Part shown: positions 44,330-56,338 of the stretch, piece by piece | Layout of the letters: every line of letters begins with the position of its first letter | Numbering within the stretch: position 1 is the stretch's first letter | Source: Arthrobotrys musiformis | Taxonomy: Eukaryota; Ascomycota; Orbiliomycetes; Orbiliales; Orbiliaceae | Length of the DNA stretch: 64,000 bases | Direction of reading: 5' to 3' | Assembly (NCBI GenBank): GCA_036971715.1 | Contig: JAVHJL010000009.1 | Location: forward strand, 372,001-436,000 | Notes under the pieces: generated by a model | What the model saw: only the letters and a program-made list of their open reading frames with translations | Databases searched by the model: none | Told to the model about the DNA's origin: nothing | Translations under genes and position numbers: made by a program

Positions 44330-46440
44330 ATTTCGATAGAATAAATTGAATGAGCATATGTATTGAGTATAATGCAAGGCATAGTTGAAGGTGACATTCT
44401 GCCGCTAGCTATCCAGACGGCTGTCGAATTTTTGATATTCAACCTACCTGTTGGATTTAAATTGATATAACATTAATTGACCAGAAACCATGTCAATTCG
44501 ATATTGAATATTAATATTGCATAGAAATATGCACTTCAAGGGGCTGATATCTGCTGAAACAACCGTTTTGGATCGAATCACCCCAAACCGTCTACTTGTC
44601 CATCGAATAGAGAGCATGTTGTGGAACCGTAAAGCGGCCGGGGAGCTGCTGCGGTCGTCTTTGACGAAGGCTTGGCTTGTCATTTAACATTTCAAACGGG
44701 AATTGTTGTGTTGAAAGGTTGACTCCGCCTTCTAACCGGCCTCGATGTTGTATCCATTCCACACGGCCTGGTTTCGACACTCTCAAAAATCAACTAGCAT
44801 CCTTGCTACGATACCCCTCTCAGTAATTTCGACACCCGGATACCTACCTAGATACATGTATTTTATGTGCGAGGTATATTGCAAGTCGCAGTCCGGCAGG
44901 TCGCAGCTGGCACAGACTACACGGCTGGGTATCTCAATCGATCTCAATCATTCGTGGATGCGCCTTGCTTTGTCCGTAACTCCCAGATACAAAATTCAGG
45001 GTCCATTGGTAAAAAACGGAATGTGGAACAATGAAAAATGGCCGTCCGAGTAAGGTAAATGAACTATCTATATGGCGATACGAAAAAGAGGACTGTATTG
45101 TTCCCTTTATTCGAGTGCTAAGCTTGCAAGCTTAGGGGCGAGGCTCCGAGGGATCTGGCTGATTTATATTGTTTTCCAGTTGCTAACACAGTCAGCGAGA
45201 GCTACTCTGCCCCGAAGTGATAATTTTGGGATAAAATAAGCCCACCCGCTTGGTTTCTGTGCCATTTGGTAGCGAGCTCAAGCAAAAATCCAGATCCATG
45301 ATTCCTTTCCGAATCAGCTGGCGCGACCGGATCCTCATTGGCTGGATCCTAACTTCGCAGTTTAAATTTCCCATAAGAGCTCGAGCTTAAAGAGCCTCAA
45401 CTTTTGATATTGAGGAACAGCTGAAAGAAGGAAAGATGTGTCATCCGACAGAACCTATCGGGTTGCACGGCAAGCTGTATGCCCGCCGCCGCTCGTCGTG
45501 CGAGAGTCGACGTTTGGATCCGATCGATGACTTGGTACCCTTGGATTATGTGTGTGCGAGCGACTCAGCCGGGCAAGGCGCAGTGCACCGACGTCATGAC
45601 ACTAACTTAAGTAGTTTACGAACAAACTTGGTCTAAGTACCAAGGAGGCAATATTCGGGAACCCTGTACTTATATTTCTCGGATCAGCTAACCGGCCGCG
45701 GAGCTGTGATACCCAATGGTGGCATGCATGCCAGGCCCCATGTGCATGCCTGGCCATCCGTAGGGCTCTTTGATGTGAGCACATGTGTACTATCCGACCT
45801 AAGGCACATCGCCGAATCGAACCTAGTAGTTACAGACGCTTTCTATCTTCGACGGACATTAAAGTCCTATTTCCACAATTGATATCGCACAAAATGGCTC
45901 TGCATCACGAGCACCTTCTAGCTCGACCGCGAGGTGAATTAAGTTGCAAGTTTGGAGCTAAGCCACCCGTTCAATGCAATCGGACTCAGTTTGAGAGCGT
46001 TTTGCAATTTTGTGGTCATACAAATCAGACGCTTTCGCCGTAGCAAACAGTTGACAGAATGCGGAAGAGTAAAACGAAACCGAAAGGCAAACTGATTGGC
46101 GGTGCTAAGCCATCCTGGATCACTCGTTCTATTCCATTATATCATCATGATCAGGATCAAGATAGCCAGATGCTTCCATCCTGACTCAAATGTATAAATA
46201 TGCAGTCGTCCCCCGCCTCCATTTGGAATTCCCCGTCTTTTAGATCATAACACCGGAAACAGCTTACGCAATCCAAAGAACAAAGAAATCCCCACAGACT
46301 TTGATTCCATTAGTGACAGACATAAAAGGGAACTAACAGCCACTAAAGCAAACACCTATATCTCATCCCATCTCATCCCACACCCCATCGACAAGTTAAT
46401 TACTTACTCAAACAAACCTTCGAAAACTACAAGAAACAAG
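44330..46440. other. 2.1-kb intergenic region; promoter of the vWA gene at its right end
   Basis: No frame with a domain. At the right end TGACTCA (46182-46188) lies directly before a TATAAATA box (46193-46200), followed by a 240-bp leader to the ATG at 46441. Confidence 0.55.
46182..46200 (+). promoter_or_regulatory. AP-1-like site next to TATA box, vWA gene
   Basis: TGACTCA at 46182-46188 and TATAAATA at 46193-46200, about 240 bp before the start codon. The same pairing of TGACTCA and TATAAATA occurs upstream of the 80-aa gene at 36337. Confidence 0.5.
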
Positions 46441-47445
46441 ATGTCCTTTCTGAAAAAGATCAAAAAGTCCTTCCAGGAGAGCGGTGACTACTCTTCATCA
46501 TCATCCTCGGGCTATCAATACGGCCACTCCAGCCGTGCAGGCCCTGCTGCCTCGAATACAAACCCGTTCTCCAAATCGACCACCAATGGGCCACCTCCAT
46601 ATACCCCTGTAGGAGGAGCTGCTGCGAGCTACTACGGAAACACTCCACAACCGCAGTACCCACCTGTCCCACAGTCGCAGAACTACCAACAGCAGCAACA
46701 ACCTCCAATGATGCCCCAGCAGCCTCCACAGCCTACATACTCTACTCCAAACCCTCTGATAAATCCTGGTACTCTACCGCTTCCCTCTCTAAATCCTAAT
46801 CTGGGAGCGGATGATCCGTACACCTTCCTCCGGGATTTTGACACAGTCGTCGTGGTTGATGATTCCGGCAGCATGTCCGGCGGCCGATGGAACCAAACAG
46901 CCGCCGCACTAAGTGCCGTAGTCCCCATCATCACATTCTACGACTCCGACGGTATTGATGTCTACTTCCTCAATGCACCGGATAGACCCCATAACCACAA
47001 CATCAGAACCCCAGCTCAGGTCATGGAAATCTTCAGCACCGTCAAACCTCAAGGTTCCACGCCCACGGGACGGGCTCTAAAGCGTATTTTGGAGCCATAT
47101 ATGGAGAAATACGAGCGCAATCCCAATCGGGTCAAGCCGTTGAATATCATCGTTATCACAGATGGTGTTCCTACCGATGATGTTGAGAGCCATATCGTCA
47201 AGTACGCGAGGAAGCTGGATAGGCTGGACGCCGATCTAACACAGGTTGGTATTCAGTTCTTCCAGATCGGAAGCGATCCCGAGGCTACCGTCGCACTTAG
47301 AGAGCTCGACGACGCTTTGGGTGAGATGAGGGATGTTAGGGATATGGTTGATACCGTACCGTGGACGGGAAGTCTGGAGGGTGAGAGGATGCTCAAGGTT
47401 GTTCTGGGTGCGGTCAACAAGAGGCTTGATCGCAAGAGATTATAA
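46441..47445 (+). CDS. von Willebrand factor type A domain protein
   Basis: Single exon, 334 aa. The N-terminal 120 residues are low complexity: a basic start MSFLKKIKKSF, then Ser/Gly/Tyr- and Pro/Gln-rich sequence with QQQQQ. The vWA domain spans about 130-330: metal-binding site DxSxS as VVDDSGSMSG, the following threonine in GSTPTGRAL, and aspartate in ITDGVPTDD, so the MIDAS is complete. No signal peptide or membrane segment, so it is likely cytosolic, a metal-dependent protein-binding module. Intronless, with a strong AP-1/TATA promoter, which is compatible with stress induction. Partner unknown. Confidence 0.88.
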   Translation: MSFLKKIKKSFQESGDYSSSSSSGYQYGHSSRAGPAASNTNPFSKSTTNGPPPYTPVGGAAASYYGNTPQPQYPPVPQSQNYQQQQQPPMMPQQPPQPTYSTPNPLINPGTLPLPSLNPNLGADDPYTFLRDFDTVVVVDDSGSMSGGRWNQTAAALSAVVPIITFYDSDGIDVYFLNAPDRPHNHNIRTPAQVMEIFSTVKPQGSTPTGRALKRILEPYMEKYERNPNRVKPLNIIVITDGVPTDDVESHIVKYARKLDRLDADLTQVGIQFFQIGSDPEATVALRELDDALGEMRDVRDMVDTVPWTGSLEGERMLKVVLGAVNKRLDRKRL

Positions 47446-48608
47446 AACCAGAAACTTGAGTTTTTCTTTTTCCTTTCTTTCTTCTTTCCTGGTAACCATG
47501 ATATCAGTCTGGCGCTGAGGTTTTCCTCTTTCTTTGCCCTTTTTCCTTTTTTTATCCTTCACGAAGTTTCACGATTTTTAGAACCGGCAACTACTTTTTT
47601 CTTTGTTGTATTGTTTCCTGCTTCTTCTCCCCTTTATCACTATCATTATATTACGGGTCATTCCCTGACAGCAAGAGGAAAAGAAAGAAACGTGGAAGGC
47701 ATTGAAAATAAACCAAACTGCATTACAAGGCGTTATTATATCGGAGTCTAACAATCTCCCAAATATGGGCTGGAAAACTGCAAAATATTCGTTCTTTCGC
47801 TCTTTTTTTTGTCATTGTGATACCCGGGGATGACGCTTTTTCTACTTTAAACTTATTCGCACTTGCTTTTCTTTTATTGTTATTATTCGTTCAGCTAGAT
47901 ATTGTTAAGCTGAGCTATGGGATTTGGAGCTGGCGTTTTCTTCTGTTTTCTCGTTTATCGTATATATTATGTTGTATATAGCGAAGAACTATGCTTTATC
48001 CTTATGACTTGAACGACGGATGTTATTTTCCAAGACTTCACTCTTCATAAAGTAAATTACGTACCCATGATCGCGACGGTAAAATAATAGTGAAAACTAG
48101 ACCTTTCACATGCTCGCAAAAGCATCATTCGCGGCGCGACTCGTAGTTCTGTGGCGGTGCACCAGCCAATCCCAGCTGAATGGCGGGGGAAAAGTAGAAG
48201 GAGGGGGCCCTGTCGCCTACGTCATAAGATGTATCGCCACCACCTGCATCCGAACGAACAGCTGCATTTGCACCGCGGTAACGTGAAAGAAAATACCCGC
48301 CGGTAATTTGCTAGATTCTGGAGTGTGCTCGAGCATGCTGGAAATCTTGAATCCTGTTAAGGGGAGGCGTCGTAATCTGGAATGGGAAGGCCCGACTGCA
48401 GGTATCAGGTGTTAGAACGCACGCCGGCTTGTCGTGGGATATTGTTATATATTGGCCATTCCCCCCCACTCCAACTTCAACTGTTTTATCGAATACATCA
48501 TCTCGAAATATCACCAACTACTTCAAAAAAAAACTACCAGTTTGATTCTTATTCTGTCTTGTTTGATTGATCTACTACATCCGAGTTCATAAGATATTAG
48601 TATTCAAG
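47446..48608. other. intergenic, vWA gene to VIP1
   Basis: T-rich 3' UTR to about 47,900, then a mixed region; VIP1 has a short leader that starts after 48,480. No TATA box is clear and no ORF is credible. Confidence 0.55.
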
Positions 48609-49692
48609 ATGTCTGCTGAAAACGCTACAGGTGTGTATATAATATACCCAGCTTCGACGGTGGTATGAGTTATAGCTAATCGGTTATATAGTCCACGTCA
48701 GTAACATCTCCTCGAAGACCACGGAGAAGGAGATCCGTGACTTCTTCAGCTTCTGGTATGTCCACCCTACTTATCTCCATATCACCGAATATACCACTAA
48801 TAGATGTCTGGCGTAGCGGTAAAATCAAGGAGTTCTCGTCCACCCCCTCCTCGGGCGACGTCGACGCAACCTTGACCGCCGTCATCACCTTCGAACAACC
48901 ATCGGCAGCCCGCACCGCCCTCCTCCTCGATAACACCCAACTCTCCGGCGTCCCCATCCACGTCTCCGCCCCGGCCTCCCTCTCCGACCTCCAACATGAA
49001 GTCGAACACCAACCGGAACTCGAACACCCCCGCCAGGAGGATAAACCCCGCACCGCCATCTTCGCCGAATACCTCGCCTCGGGCTACCACCTCGGCGACC
49101 AGATCCTCCAACGCGGCATAGAATTCGACGAAAAACGCGGCATCTCGTCCAAATTCCGAAAATTCCTCGTCGATCTCGATAGCAAGCATAAAGTCACCGA
49201 TAAATCCCGCGCGATGGATGAGTCCTACCAGATCACCAATCGCGCCAATACGGGATTAAACACCGTAACCAGGTATTTGGACGAGGCGTTGAGCACGCCC
49301 ACGGGGCAGAAGATTCATAAGTTTTATTTGGATGGGAAGAAACAGGTTATCGATATTCATAATGAGGCGGTTAGGCTTAAGGAGATTAAGGATAAGCAGG
49401 AGGCGAAGTGTACTTGTGCTACCGCTGGACCGAATGGGGAGTGTCATTGCGGTTAGTCTCCTTATTCTTTTCTATTTGGTAGTTTTTTGGGGATGATGCT
49501 GATTTTTGTATAGCTCCTGGTTCGTGCTCCTGCGATGGATGCAAGAAGGTCGGTGCCGCGAGCACTGAGAAGTCTGGTGATGTCCCTCCACCTAGCTACG
49601 AGCCCGGTGCTGGCGCCTCTACCTCTACTTCTGAGAAAGTCGTAAGTTTGCTCTCTACAATCACTACAATAGAGCTATACTGACAGGTTTAA
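48609..49692 (+). CDS. VIP1: VIP1-like RRM protein with cysteine-rich tail
   Basis: Five exons, 48609-48630, 48692-48755, 48817-49451, 49514-49641 and 49687-49692, give 284 aa; the last encodes only Val-stop. An RNA recognition motif covers about 8-80: VHVSNISSKTTEKEIRDFFSFCGKIKEF (RNP2-like start) and ATLTAVITFEQPSAARTALLL (RNP1-like). A long helical middle follows (RTAIFAEYLASGYHLGDQ, IDIHNEAVRLKEI). The C-terminal part has CTCATAGPNGECHC and SCSCDGCKK, nine cysteines in CxC-type spacing like a metallothionein. This matches the fungal Vip1 family, named after a fission yeast protein with p53-related immunoreactivity and sometimes annotated as an actin cytoskeleton protein. A role in RNA binding is inferred from the RRM only. 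Confidence 0.85.
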
Positions 49693-49949
49693 GACATACC
49701 AGTAATTTTTGAACTGTCGAGTTGGAAGGTTTTTTGTTCTGGAGAAAAAGAAAATGAAGCTACTGCATGGAATTTGATATTCCTTTTTCCTTGTCTGCTT
49801 GATTGGTTCATAGGAGTTTGGCGGGGCGGGTTTATAGCATGAATGGACACGAAATGAATGAAAATTTGAATAAAAAAATTAATTCTATCTCTCTATATAA
49901 AGTATCTATGGATATCTTAACAAGGGGTATCACAGTCGTAAAAATGAAT
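49693..49949. other. short intergenic region between convergent VIP1 and ARA2
   Basis: 257 bp with T-rich and AT-rich segments (aataaaaaaattaattc); both genes end here. Confidence 0.6.
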
Positions 49950-51071
49950 CTACTCCAACAACTTCATCTCAGGCCATAACTCCTCATCACTGAGTAATCT
50001 TTCAGGCTTCACTGCCTGTCTAACATAATCCTCACCGGGACTGTCCCAAACATTATCATACCACTCCCCAAAGACGCCCTTTAGCTCTTCAGCTAGTTCA
50101 TCATTTTCTTTTCTTCGCCGTACTGCACCTTCATCGCCTTCGCGGGCTTTTAGGATGTCGTCCCAGGTGGTTAATATACTCTCCAGCTCCTCGAGGTAGG
50201 ATACACCAATAACACTAACCCCCACCTTGCTCCCTGTATCTGTAGTAAAAGTGCCAGCGTCACCGCCGTCATCGACCCAATTCTCGAGAGCCCATCTATA
50301 CGCCACCTCCTCCAGCTTCTTCCCCCTGTTTGCGACGTACCCCGCTGCGTCGGCGCAGACTTTTCGTAATCCGTCACTGCTGGGGTGGAAATCACCCATT
50401 TCGCCGATAGGCACGCCTTGAGTTCTTAATAGCCCCATCCCCAACAGACTGGCGTTGATGACACACTCCACGCCCGCATCTTTAATCCTTTTCAAAGATT
50501 TCGAGAGCAGGGTTGTTTGGACCGTATAATGCGAGTAAGACATGACGGCATCCAGCGCCTCGCCGGTTTGCGACACTACCAATTCTGCTGTTTCGGCCAG
50601 GAGGGGGATCGGGTAGCCTGAGATACCGATATATGATATCTTCCCCTCATCCCTAAGTTCTCGGAGCGTGGTGACAGCAGAAAGTATTTCTGCCGTAGAA
50701 ACGAATTCTATATCGTGGCAGTAGACTAAATCCAGTTTATCCACCCCGAGTCTTTTTAAACTCCTTTCGATGGATTTTCTGATCCATGAAGGGGAGTAAT
50801 CGAATTCGGAGCCAGCGATTCTTCCGATTTTGGTGGCGATGAAGAAGGTTGAGCGGGGTGGGGAGAGGGTTTTTAGAGCGTGGCCGAGGAGGATTTCGGC
50901 GGGGCCGTAGTAGGGTGATGTGTCGAAGCCGACTTTGGGGGAGGAGGTGAGGAAGCGGGAGATGATGGAGGTGTAGGGGAGGGTGAAGGGGGATTTGTTG
51001 TATTGGTTGTTGAAGGTTGCGGAGCCGAGGAGGAGGGGGGGGAGGGATTGTGAGAGGGGGGGTCTGGACAT
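49950..51071 (-). CDS. ARA2: D-arabinose 1-dehydrogenase (NAD+), aldo/keto reductase
   Basis: Single exon, 373 aa. Ara2 oxidises D-arabinose to the lactone that feeds erythroascorbic acid (the fungal ascorbate analogue). The aldo/keto reductase tetrad is visible: Asp and Tyr in GFDTSPYYGPAE, Lys in FIATKIGR, His in LDLVYCHDIEF. Further family blocks: LGSATFNNQYN at the N-terminus, ISYIGISGYPI, and NASLLGMGLLRTQG, typical of the L-galactose dehydrogenase/Ara2 branch. The long C-terminal acidic helix is as in Pezizomycotina members. The N-terminal part is unusually rich in C/G at codon third positions, visible as GGGGAGG runs near 50,930-51,060 on the plus strand. Confidence 0.93.
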   Translation of the reverse strand: MSRPPLSQSLPPLLLGSATFNNQYNKSPFTLPYTSIISRFLTSSPKVGFDTSPYYGPAEILLGHALKTLSPPRSTFFIATKIGRIAGSEFDYSPSWIRKSIERSLKRLGVDKLDLVYCHDIEFVSTAEILSAVTTLRELRDEGKISYIGISGYPIPLLAETAELVVSQTGEALDAVMSYSHYTVQTTLLSKSLKRIKDAGVECVINASLLGMGLLRTQGVPIGEMGDFHPSSDGLRKVCADAAGYVANRGKKLEEVAYRWALENWVDDGGDAGTFTTDTGSKVGVSVIGVSYLEELESILTTWDDILKAREGDEGAVRRRKENDELAEELKGVFGEWYDNVWDSPGEDYVRQAVKPERLLSDEELWPEMKLLE

Positions 51072-51865
51072 TTTGGTATCCTTCTTGATTGCAATTGATT
51101 TATATACTATAGATATATTTTTTATAGAGGATTGAATTGGAGGGATTGTATTGTAGGATGTAACAGAGAGGGAGGTTGGTGGGATTTTATAGATCGTGGG
51201 GAGGAGGGTGGAGACATGATGGATTGCGACATCTCTCTTTATAAGGAATTAGAAATTATAAGAGACATCGGATGGTTTGCGCCGGCATTAGTTGCGACGA
51301 ACATGGATGTTTTAGCAGCTATCTTATCTGGATCCATCGATCTGATCTAACTCTATTCACAAGCATCTCATTTCCAGGCTGTGGGCTGGTATAAATTTAT
51401 ATCCATATCAGGAGGAGACGGCAGCACTAGCAGATAGATATTCAAGTATCTCTGCATTTCTTTCGATAGAAGCGGACAAAGGGAAAGTATATGTACAATT
51501 GAGAGGTGAGAAACCATGTCAAAGAAAAAAATGGGCCAGATAGATAAATACAATTGAATCGAAAAAAAATTATATAAAAAAGCAATTGAAAGATATGGTG
51601 ATGATGGTGATGATGAAGCTATGTCTACATACTTACCCCCCTCTCTTTCTTTTTCTCCCTCCTCCTCCTTTTTAGTTTTGCCCTTTTCGGATTATATTGT
51701 CTTGTGAATGGGGAATTGCACGCAATTCGACAATGGTTTTTTGTATTTTGGTGTAGTAGGGAATAACGCCGTGGGAATATGCTGTTTATAAGGAGCCCCT
51801 CTTCCTCTTCCTCTCTAATTTCACCAGTATAACCATCTACTCCCAAAGTAGACAGCTAACCAAAA
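51072..51865. other. intergenic, ARA2 upstream / PAM16 downstream
   Basis: 794 bp without a credible ORF; ARA2 leader on the left, PAM16 3' UTR on the right, with pyrimidine-rich ccctcctcctcc near 51,650. Confidence 0.55.
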
Positions 51866-52352
51866 TCATACCTTATCCTTATAAACCTTCGGCGCCTGCC
51901 TCGCCGCAGCCATCTCTTCATTCACCATCTCATCCTTCCCCAACTGCGCCGTTATCCGTTCCTTAGCTCTATAAACCTTACTCTGTATATAAAAACTACC
52001 CCCCTTGGCCGGATCATTCGCATCATAAAGCCGTTTATACTGCGCCGCAACCTCCTCCATCGTCAGACCCGTTAGCTTCCCATTTGAGTCTGGGGTTTTG
52101 ATGTTAAGGATCCGGCAGGCTTCGTCGGTTGATAGGCCGGAGAAACCGCGGTCGGCGATGGTGGAGGATGATCCGGAGGCTGCGGCTGCGGCGGCGTATT
52201 TGTGAGAGGCGTTGGCTTGTTTGTAGGCTTCGGCGAAGGCGCGGCCGACAACGCGGGAGCCGGTGGTTACTATTTGGAAGATCAGGCGGTGGGCCTTTTG
52301 GGGTTTGTTAGTATTGGATGTTATGGGGGATGGAGGGGATGTTTCGTACCAT
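51866..52352 (-). CDS. PAM16: mitochondrial import motor subunit PAM16/TIM16
   Basis: Two exons on the minus strand, 52352-52350 (only the ATG) and 52294-51866, give 143 aa. The 55-nt intron has gtacga and aaaag ends and a tactaac branch site. Pam16 is a J-like protein without the HPD motif that holds Pam18 at the TIM23 channel on the matrix side. Visible: MAHRLIFQIVTTGSRVVGRAFAEAYKQA (membrane-associated helix), then the J-like domain with LSTDEACRILNIK, YKRLYDANDPAKGGSFYIQSKVYRAKERI, the family core. The stop follows VYKDKV; a gtatga at this point could be a donor to another short exon, so the very C-terminus is uncertain. Confidence 0.9.
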
Positions 52353-53938
52353 TGTGAAGTCTAGAAGGGTTATATGGGGATATTTGGTAGGGTAGAGGGA
52401 AGTGGGTGCCCCGGACGGGCAAGAGTTGGGTTTTGAAGTTGGTTTTAGAACAGCTGTTTGATCGATTGGGAATCGGTGGGTTCTCTCTTGGGATATGAGC
52501 GGATGTTGGGAGTTCTTCGAATGTAGCTTGGAGATATAAATATATCCGAAGGGCCGGGACGTATTAGAGAGCGTAAGGCAAGAGAAGGGTTCCTGAGTAG
52601 GGATTCTCTTTGTCTCTCCTGCCTCAAGATGCCTAGGCCGAGGAGGATTGTTGATGTTGGGATATGGTATGGTATATGGCGGTGGTATTGTGTATTATAT
52701 TGGCCCGAAATGTTGAAGTTGAAGTTGAAGTTGAATGTTGAAGCCGAATTGGAATTTGAGTTTTTCGATCTCGAATTGGTGCTCACACCCCGGGAACCCA
52801 GGGTTTTATCCCGGGGATACAACCTGTGAGTTCCCGGGAGGTACCGGGGGCTCATCACCACAACACAGGTCGCAACGCATTCCTTCGAGCGGGTCCTTCG
52901 ACCTCGTGGATGAGATCACTATTATATCATATCATCGTGGCTCTACTTCTCATCTAACAGCACCAATACTGGTATCGATATCGAACGTTGATATCAAAGA
53001 CCTCAACTTGAGCTCTGTTTGACAGTTCTTTTTATTGGAGATACTATTCTTTTCCTGGCGGATAGTTACGAGGCTTGGTCAGCCAGCCAGCCAGCCAGTA
53101 CATTGCAGTACTATCACATGTCATCACGGCGACTTTTCCAGGTAGCTGAGTGAATGACTGACTGACCGACCGACCTCATCTCATCTCTTTTTAATTATAC
53201 TTATTCTCGCTCTCTTTGATAACTCTTCCCTCCGCCTTTATAATCCCAAACATCGACATCCACCGTCACCGTCCGCCGTCACCGTCACCGTCACTATCTC
53301 GTCACGTCTCATCTCGTCCTTCCCGGCCGTCCCGATTCCAAGTCCCCCATCGATAGGAAACATACAACATCTCCATTATAAACCTGGTTGAAACGTGTTT
53401 GTCGGCAGGAAAAGGTACAAACAGCCATACATCCATACCTACACCGTGCGCATGTTGGTGTCATGTCATGGGTGCACTGCACAGAGGAACCTACTGCATG
53501 GCCGTGACCACTCGGACGCTAAAACCCAAAAGCTTCGATGCCCATGCCACCCCAGTCGGGTCCAAGTTTGGTCTGGAGGAGTCAAGTCATTGGCTGCTAT
53601 TTGCTGTGCTGCATCGTCGGTCGCAGGGGAATTCGAGCTGCTGCACCCGAGTCCAGATGCTCCCATCCGAACGTCTATTATATATTTCCCATCTGTTCTC
53701 CCAGATGGTGTATACAGATATCACCAACCAACTCTGGCTAACCGTTGCGAACAACATTCGTAGGTTTGGCCTTCCAACCTTTTTTCTTCCGAGTATATAT
53801 CCGCATAATGTATGGCAGCACTTGGTGAGTCTACTATATCATCCTTTCCCTTTCCCTCCCTTGCCCTTTTTATTTTATTTTATTATTATTATCGTGAAGT
53901 AGAAACTGTTGTTGTGAGTGCAGTGTGTGGTGTTTGAA
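52353..53938. other. divergent upstream region, PAM16 / peroxin gene
   Basis: Contains a TTGAAG run (52,712-52,738), CCAG repeats (53,081-53,096), GACT/GACC repeats (53,151-53,173) and CCGTCA repeats (53,265-53,295). The open frames at 53,395-53,902 translate mixed sequence with no domain and end in a T/A-rich run, so I treat them as leader. No TATA box is clear. Confidence 0.5.
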
Positions 53939-55853
53939 ATGGTGGTTATGGCGCCTGCAGCCCCGGCTGCTGCTGCTGGTCCTGCCGCTGAGGTAGTTCC
54001 CAAGCCTTCCCCGGCCAAGTGCAAACATGTGGCTGTTGAAGTAACCCACTATCACCACCACCACTTCGACCTCAGCCTTGACATCAGCGCCATTCCCCGC
54101 TCCCTCGCCAGAGATTCTCCTTTATTAGCATTAGCACAGCAAAAGGCTAACTCTCAGAAATCCGCTCCCGCTTCCGATCGGGTTCCCGAAAATGCTGCTG
54201 ATTCAGAAGTACCTTGGTTATCATACATGAGTACCCCGAGCCACCAATCCCGTCGCCCGTCTTCATCATCCGGTGGAGCGAGTGGTAGCAGCAGCTACCT
54301 GGCCCCTCCGGATGCTGCGAGTAACGACCCCAACCCGCCTACCGTCGCCCCCTTCTCGAAATCACTTTCGCCATCGGAGAGGGCTTTGTACCATCAGGTG
54401 TTCCAGAAATCGCCGCTGTTAGTCAGCACGCCGCCCCAGGTTACGAAGGCGCTCTCGCAGGTTTATCCTTACGCCAAGTTTGCGAATCAAGTCGCTGGAT
54501 TATTAACCTGGACGACAGAAGATCCGTGGTTCGTAAAGTGTCCTCTTCGTGAATTTATCTTGGGGGATTGATTTTTTTGGCTTACTGGTTTTGCGTATGC
54601 AGGGAGAGTTTTCTGTTGGTAGCTGCGTTCTGGGCTGTAACGCTCTATGGCGATCTTGTGATAAAATGGTTCGGAAACGTTCTGATAGTGCTGGTTCTGG
54701 CACTGGGCATGTTCGCCCGTAATCAGAAGCGAAGTAAGAGTTATATCTTTGATAATTTATCCTATCTTCCCGTGCTAAATAATACAAATTAGAGGACGAG
54801 CATCCTTCCCTGGACGATATCCTGGACACGCTGCAACTGCTATCCGCCCGTCTGGCGGTCCTAACCGACCCTTTCTCCAGTCTTGCCGCTTTCCTATCCG
54901 TCGGTCAATCCCCTACAACTGCTACAATGGGCCCGACCTTGATCACACTCTTCATTCGAATTCTTTTCGTCTCTCCGATATGGATAGCCCTGTGTTCCTC
55001 GCCATTCCGCATAATAACCCCGCGTAGAGTTGTCATGTTCGTTGGAACCACATTTCTATCATGGCACTCTCGTCCGGCTCGTGTGACTCGCACGATCCTC
55101 TGGCGGTCAGCAATGATCCGTGATATCTGCGAAAGAATCACAGGCCTGAACCTAACGCCGCAGGAAGCTACAGAACCACCTCCCTTACCACCGAGGGTCG
55201 GTGCACAGGGTCGGAAGATATCCGACGATAAAGCCGCGCACAAACGAACACCTTCATCCGTCGTAGCCTCGCATTTTAAAAATAAATCTTCACCGCTGGG
55301 GAATTTGAACCAAAACCGTGGGACCGCGCCGGGTGTGAGGTTTACGTTCTCGATATATGAGAATCAGAGACGGTGGTTGGGTGTGGGGTGGACGTCGAGT
55401 TTGTTTGCGTACGAGAGGCCCGCGTGGACGGATGAGCATTTGAGCGCTTGCCCGGCTGTGGAGGAGTTTCATCTGCCCGAGGCGAAGAATGGGATGAAAT
55501 GGCAGTGGGTCGAGTCCCAGAAATGGCAGGTTGAAGGTGAGGAAGATGGCAAGAAGGCTGGGAACGGATGGGTGTATTATGATAATAAGTGGAGGAATGG
55601 GAAGAGGGGTGTGGATAGTTGGAGTGCGTATACGAGACGGAGGAGGTATGTTTTCTTCTATCCTTTTCCTCTTATGTTCTAAATAGAATAGAAAGAGCTA
55701 ACGGTGATAATTAGGTGGTATCGTAACGCAGAGCTGGTGGAAGACGATGCGGAGGATGATGATACAGGGACTGAGAGTGTCGCTACGACAGAGAACACCT
55801 CTACGACGAATGAAACCACCATCACGGAGACCGAAGAAGCTCCGAGCAAGTAG
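53939..55853 (+). CDS. PEX23: Pex23/Pex30-like integral peroxisomal/ER membrane peroxin (DysF domain)
   Basis: Four exons, 53939-54528, 54603-54733, 54793-55645 and 55715-55853, give 570 aa. The N-terminal 150 residues are low complexity with Ala-, His- and Ser-rich runs (HYHHHHFD). A helical block YAKFANQVAGLLTWTTEDPW leads into a membrane region: ESFLLVAAFWAVTLYGDLVIKW, NVLIVLVLALGMFA and, after a loop, LITLFIRILFVSPIWIAL. The C-terminal DysF domain shows VRFTFSIYENQRRWLGVGWTSS, EWxW-type KWQWVESQKW and WSAYTRRRRWYRNAELVE. DysF together with the multi-TM part defines the Pex23/Pex30-32 group, which controls peroxisome number from ER-contact sites. The first donor is gttcgt, unusual at +3. 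The start at 53948 is an alternative. Confidence 0.85.
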
Positions 55854-56338
55854 ATGTGGAATGTAATTATTTGTTTCCTCTCTATCGTAATTGCATGTTA
55901 TGGGACCACGGCGTTTTCCTTGTGGGAGCGAAAGCTGGATTCTAGAGGGCTAGAATCTATGGATGTTGTTCTTCTCGATTTCTTTTTTATAATTACCCTC
56001 AAGATACATAAATATTCCTCCATCCATACAATACAGGGTATATTTATATCCACATACCCGCACATAATATGAATCCACACAAGTATGAAGTCCTCGTTAG
56101 ATCTGATCATTTGACATCATGCAGACATATTTGGCATGTGCTCGCTTGTGTTGCCGTTGTAGCCACGAAGCTCCAATTACGCATTCAGCTTCACGTCGCC
56201 CAAATTAAACGAACGACGTAACTAACAACCAAAAGCTACCCCCTTCCCTTCTCCCTCTCCATCACCACCTCCACCACAACATCATCATATAAAAAAAAGA
56301 GTCAGCGAGAGAAAGAAGAAGAAGAAAAAGAGGGAATA
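55854..56338. other. intergenic, peroxin gene to YIP1
   Basis: 485 bp, AT-rich 3' UTR then a C-rich leader (56,220-56,280) before YIP1. No credible ORF. Confidence 0.55.

Noticed and set aside
52445..52861. Minus-strand frame with Asn/Phe repeats
   Set aside because: Translation of a TTGAAG simple repeat in the promoter between PAM16 and the peroxin gene.
53395..53902. Two overlapping plus-strand frames before the peroxin gene
   Set aside because: No domain, no consistent splice to the peroxin frame, ends in T/A-rich sequence; treated as leader.
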